From Syntrophorhabdus sp. PtaB.Bin184 (GTDB taxonomy: Bacteria > Desulfobacterota > Syntrophorhabdia > Syntrophorhabdales > Syntrophorhabdaceae): a stretch of DNA of 5,598 nt. The position numbers were made by a program, and so were the translations under genes. The notes below the pieces were generated by a model. It was not told where the DNA came from and did not search any database. It saw only the letters and a list, made by a program, of their open reading frames with translations. Of this stretch, positions 5,034 through 5,598 are shown one piece after another. Each line of letters starts with the position of its first letter. Position 1 is the first letter of the stretch. The stretch is taken from positions 1 to 5,598 of the forward strand of contig MVQQ01000070.1 of the NCBI GenBank assembly GCA_002067555.1, read 5' to 3'.

Positions 5034-5598
5034 TCAGGCCACCTTTTTCTTGAACCTTTTCAGCGCCAGGGTGAAGACGATAGCGCCGAAAAGCGCAAGG
5101 AGCCCCATCTCGGCGAGAAGCATCCCGGCGGTGTTTGCCTTGAGGAATATCCCCTTGATGGCGGAGACGAAGTACCGGGCGGGTATGAGATAGGTGATGG
5201 CCTGCAGGGGCACGGGCATGTTCACAATGGAGAACATGAAACCCGACAGCAGGAGCGCCGGCAGATAGGACGTGATGACGGCGACCTGGCTTGCCGCCAG
5301 CTGCGATCTCGTCACGATCGACAGGAGGATACCCAGGCTGAGCCCCCCGAAGAGGAAGAGGGACGAGATGAACAGGAGGAGAAGGACACTCCCCTTGAGG
5401 GGCACCCCGAAGAGCGCCACGACGATCACGATGGACATGACGGTGTCGATGATGCCGATGGCGAAGTAGGGGGCCAGCTTCCCGACGACGAGTTCCGCCG
5501 GTTTCACGGGTGTGGAGATGAGCTGTTCCATCGTCCCGCGCTCCCATTCCCTGGCGATGGTGAGGGACGTGAGGAGGGCGGCGATGATGGCCATGATG
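5034..5598 (-). CDS. ABC-2 type transporter permease (YbhS-like), C-terminal half, cut by window end
   Basis: The visible 187 residues (ending at TGA 5036-5034) are the C-terminal half of a permease paralogous to its downstream partner. The frame runs off the right edge, so the methionine at 5594 is internal, not a start. Visible are the end of a membrane segment, the coupling segment AREWERGTMEQLISTPVKPAEL, matched in position and sequence by the partner, then membrane segments near visible residues 41-62, 68-92, 103-122 and 157-177, and a basic tail ALKRFKKKVA. In the E. coli ybhGFSR operon, a membrane-fusion protein and an ATP-binding protein precede the two permeases. By analogy these should lie beyond 5598, but that is inference. 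The pair would form a heterodimeric channel. Confidence 0.92.
   Translation of the reverse strand, partial: IMAIIAALLTSLTIAREWERGTMEQLISTPVKPAELVVGKLAPYFAIGIIDTVMSIVIVVALFGVPLKGSVLLLLFISSLFLFGGLSLGILLSIVTRSQLAASQVAVITSYLPALLLSGFMFSIVNMPVPLQAITYLIPARYFVSAIKGIFLKANTAGMLLAEMGLLALFGAIVFTLALKRFKKKVA

Overview
The window is GC-rich bacterial DNA, densely packed, with SD-led genes. The gene set (MalY/PatB aminotransferase, a Gly/Pro-linker lipoprotein, tandem ABC-2 permeases of the YbhS/YbhR type, and toxin-antitoxin pairs) fits a Gram-negative bacterium. A deltaproteobacterium (Desulfobacterota, Syntrophobacterales- or Geobacter-like) is my best guess, but this is inferred from style and not proven. 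The lipobox protein and YbhS/YbhR-type permeases support an envelope with an outer membrane.

Layout. Bases 1-151 hold the last 49 codons of an unidentified plus-strand gene. Facing it on the minus strand is a two-gene toxin-antitoxin operon (665 down to 174): a ribbon-helix-helix antitoxin first, then a RelE/ParE-like toxin with a GTG start. Its promoter matches the sigma-70 consensus at both hexamers and is overlaid by a tandem 12-bp repeat that looks like an autoregulatory operator. Diverging from it, after a leader with strong inverted repeats, is a full-length MalY/PatB-type PLP enzyme (868-2040). It converges, with a 6-base gap, on a minus-strand gene for an uncharacterised lipoprotein (2985-2047).

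Diverging from the lipoprotein gene is a second, unrelated toxin-antitoxin operon on the plus strand (3178-3827): another ribbon-helix-helix antitoxin, then a PIN-domain toxin overlapping it by one base. It also has a near-consensus promoter filled with repeats. A short intergenic region with a possible bidirectional terminator and three 9-bp tandem repeats separates it from a minus-strand ABC exporter operon. That operon has two paralogous ABC-2 permeases. The upstream one is cut by the window end; its partner starts 1 base after its stop codon and is probably translationally coupled.

Functionally, the window consists of independent units: two addiction/stress modules, one C-S lyase/aminotransferase gene, one envelope lipoprotein, and the permease half of a drug/solute exporter whose ATPase and membrane-fusion protein probably lie beyond base 5598. 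I see no transposase, CRISPR array, tRNA or rRNA. No clearly new system is evident. The most notable points are the parallel design of the two toxin-antitoxin promoters, the structured leader before the PLP enzyme, and the G-run-rich linker of the lipoprotein gene.
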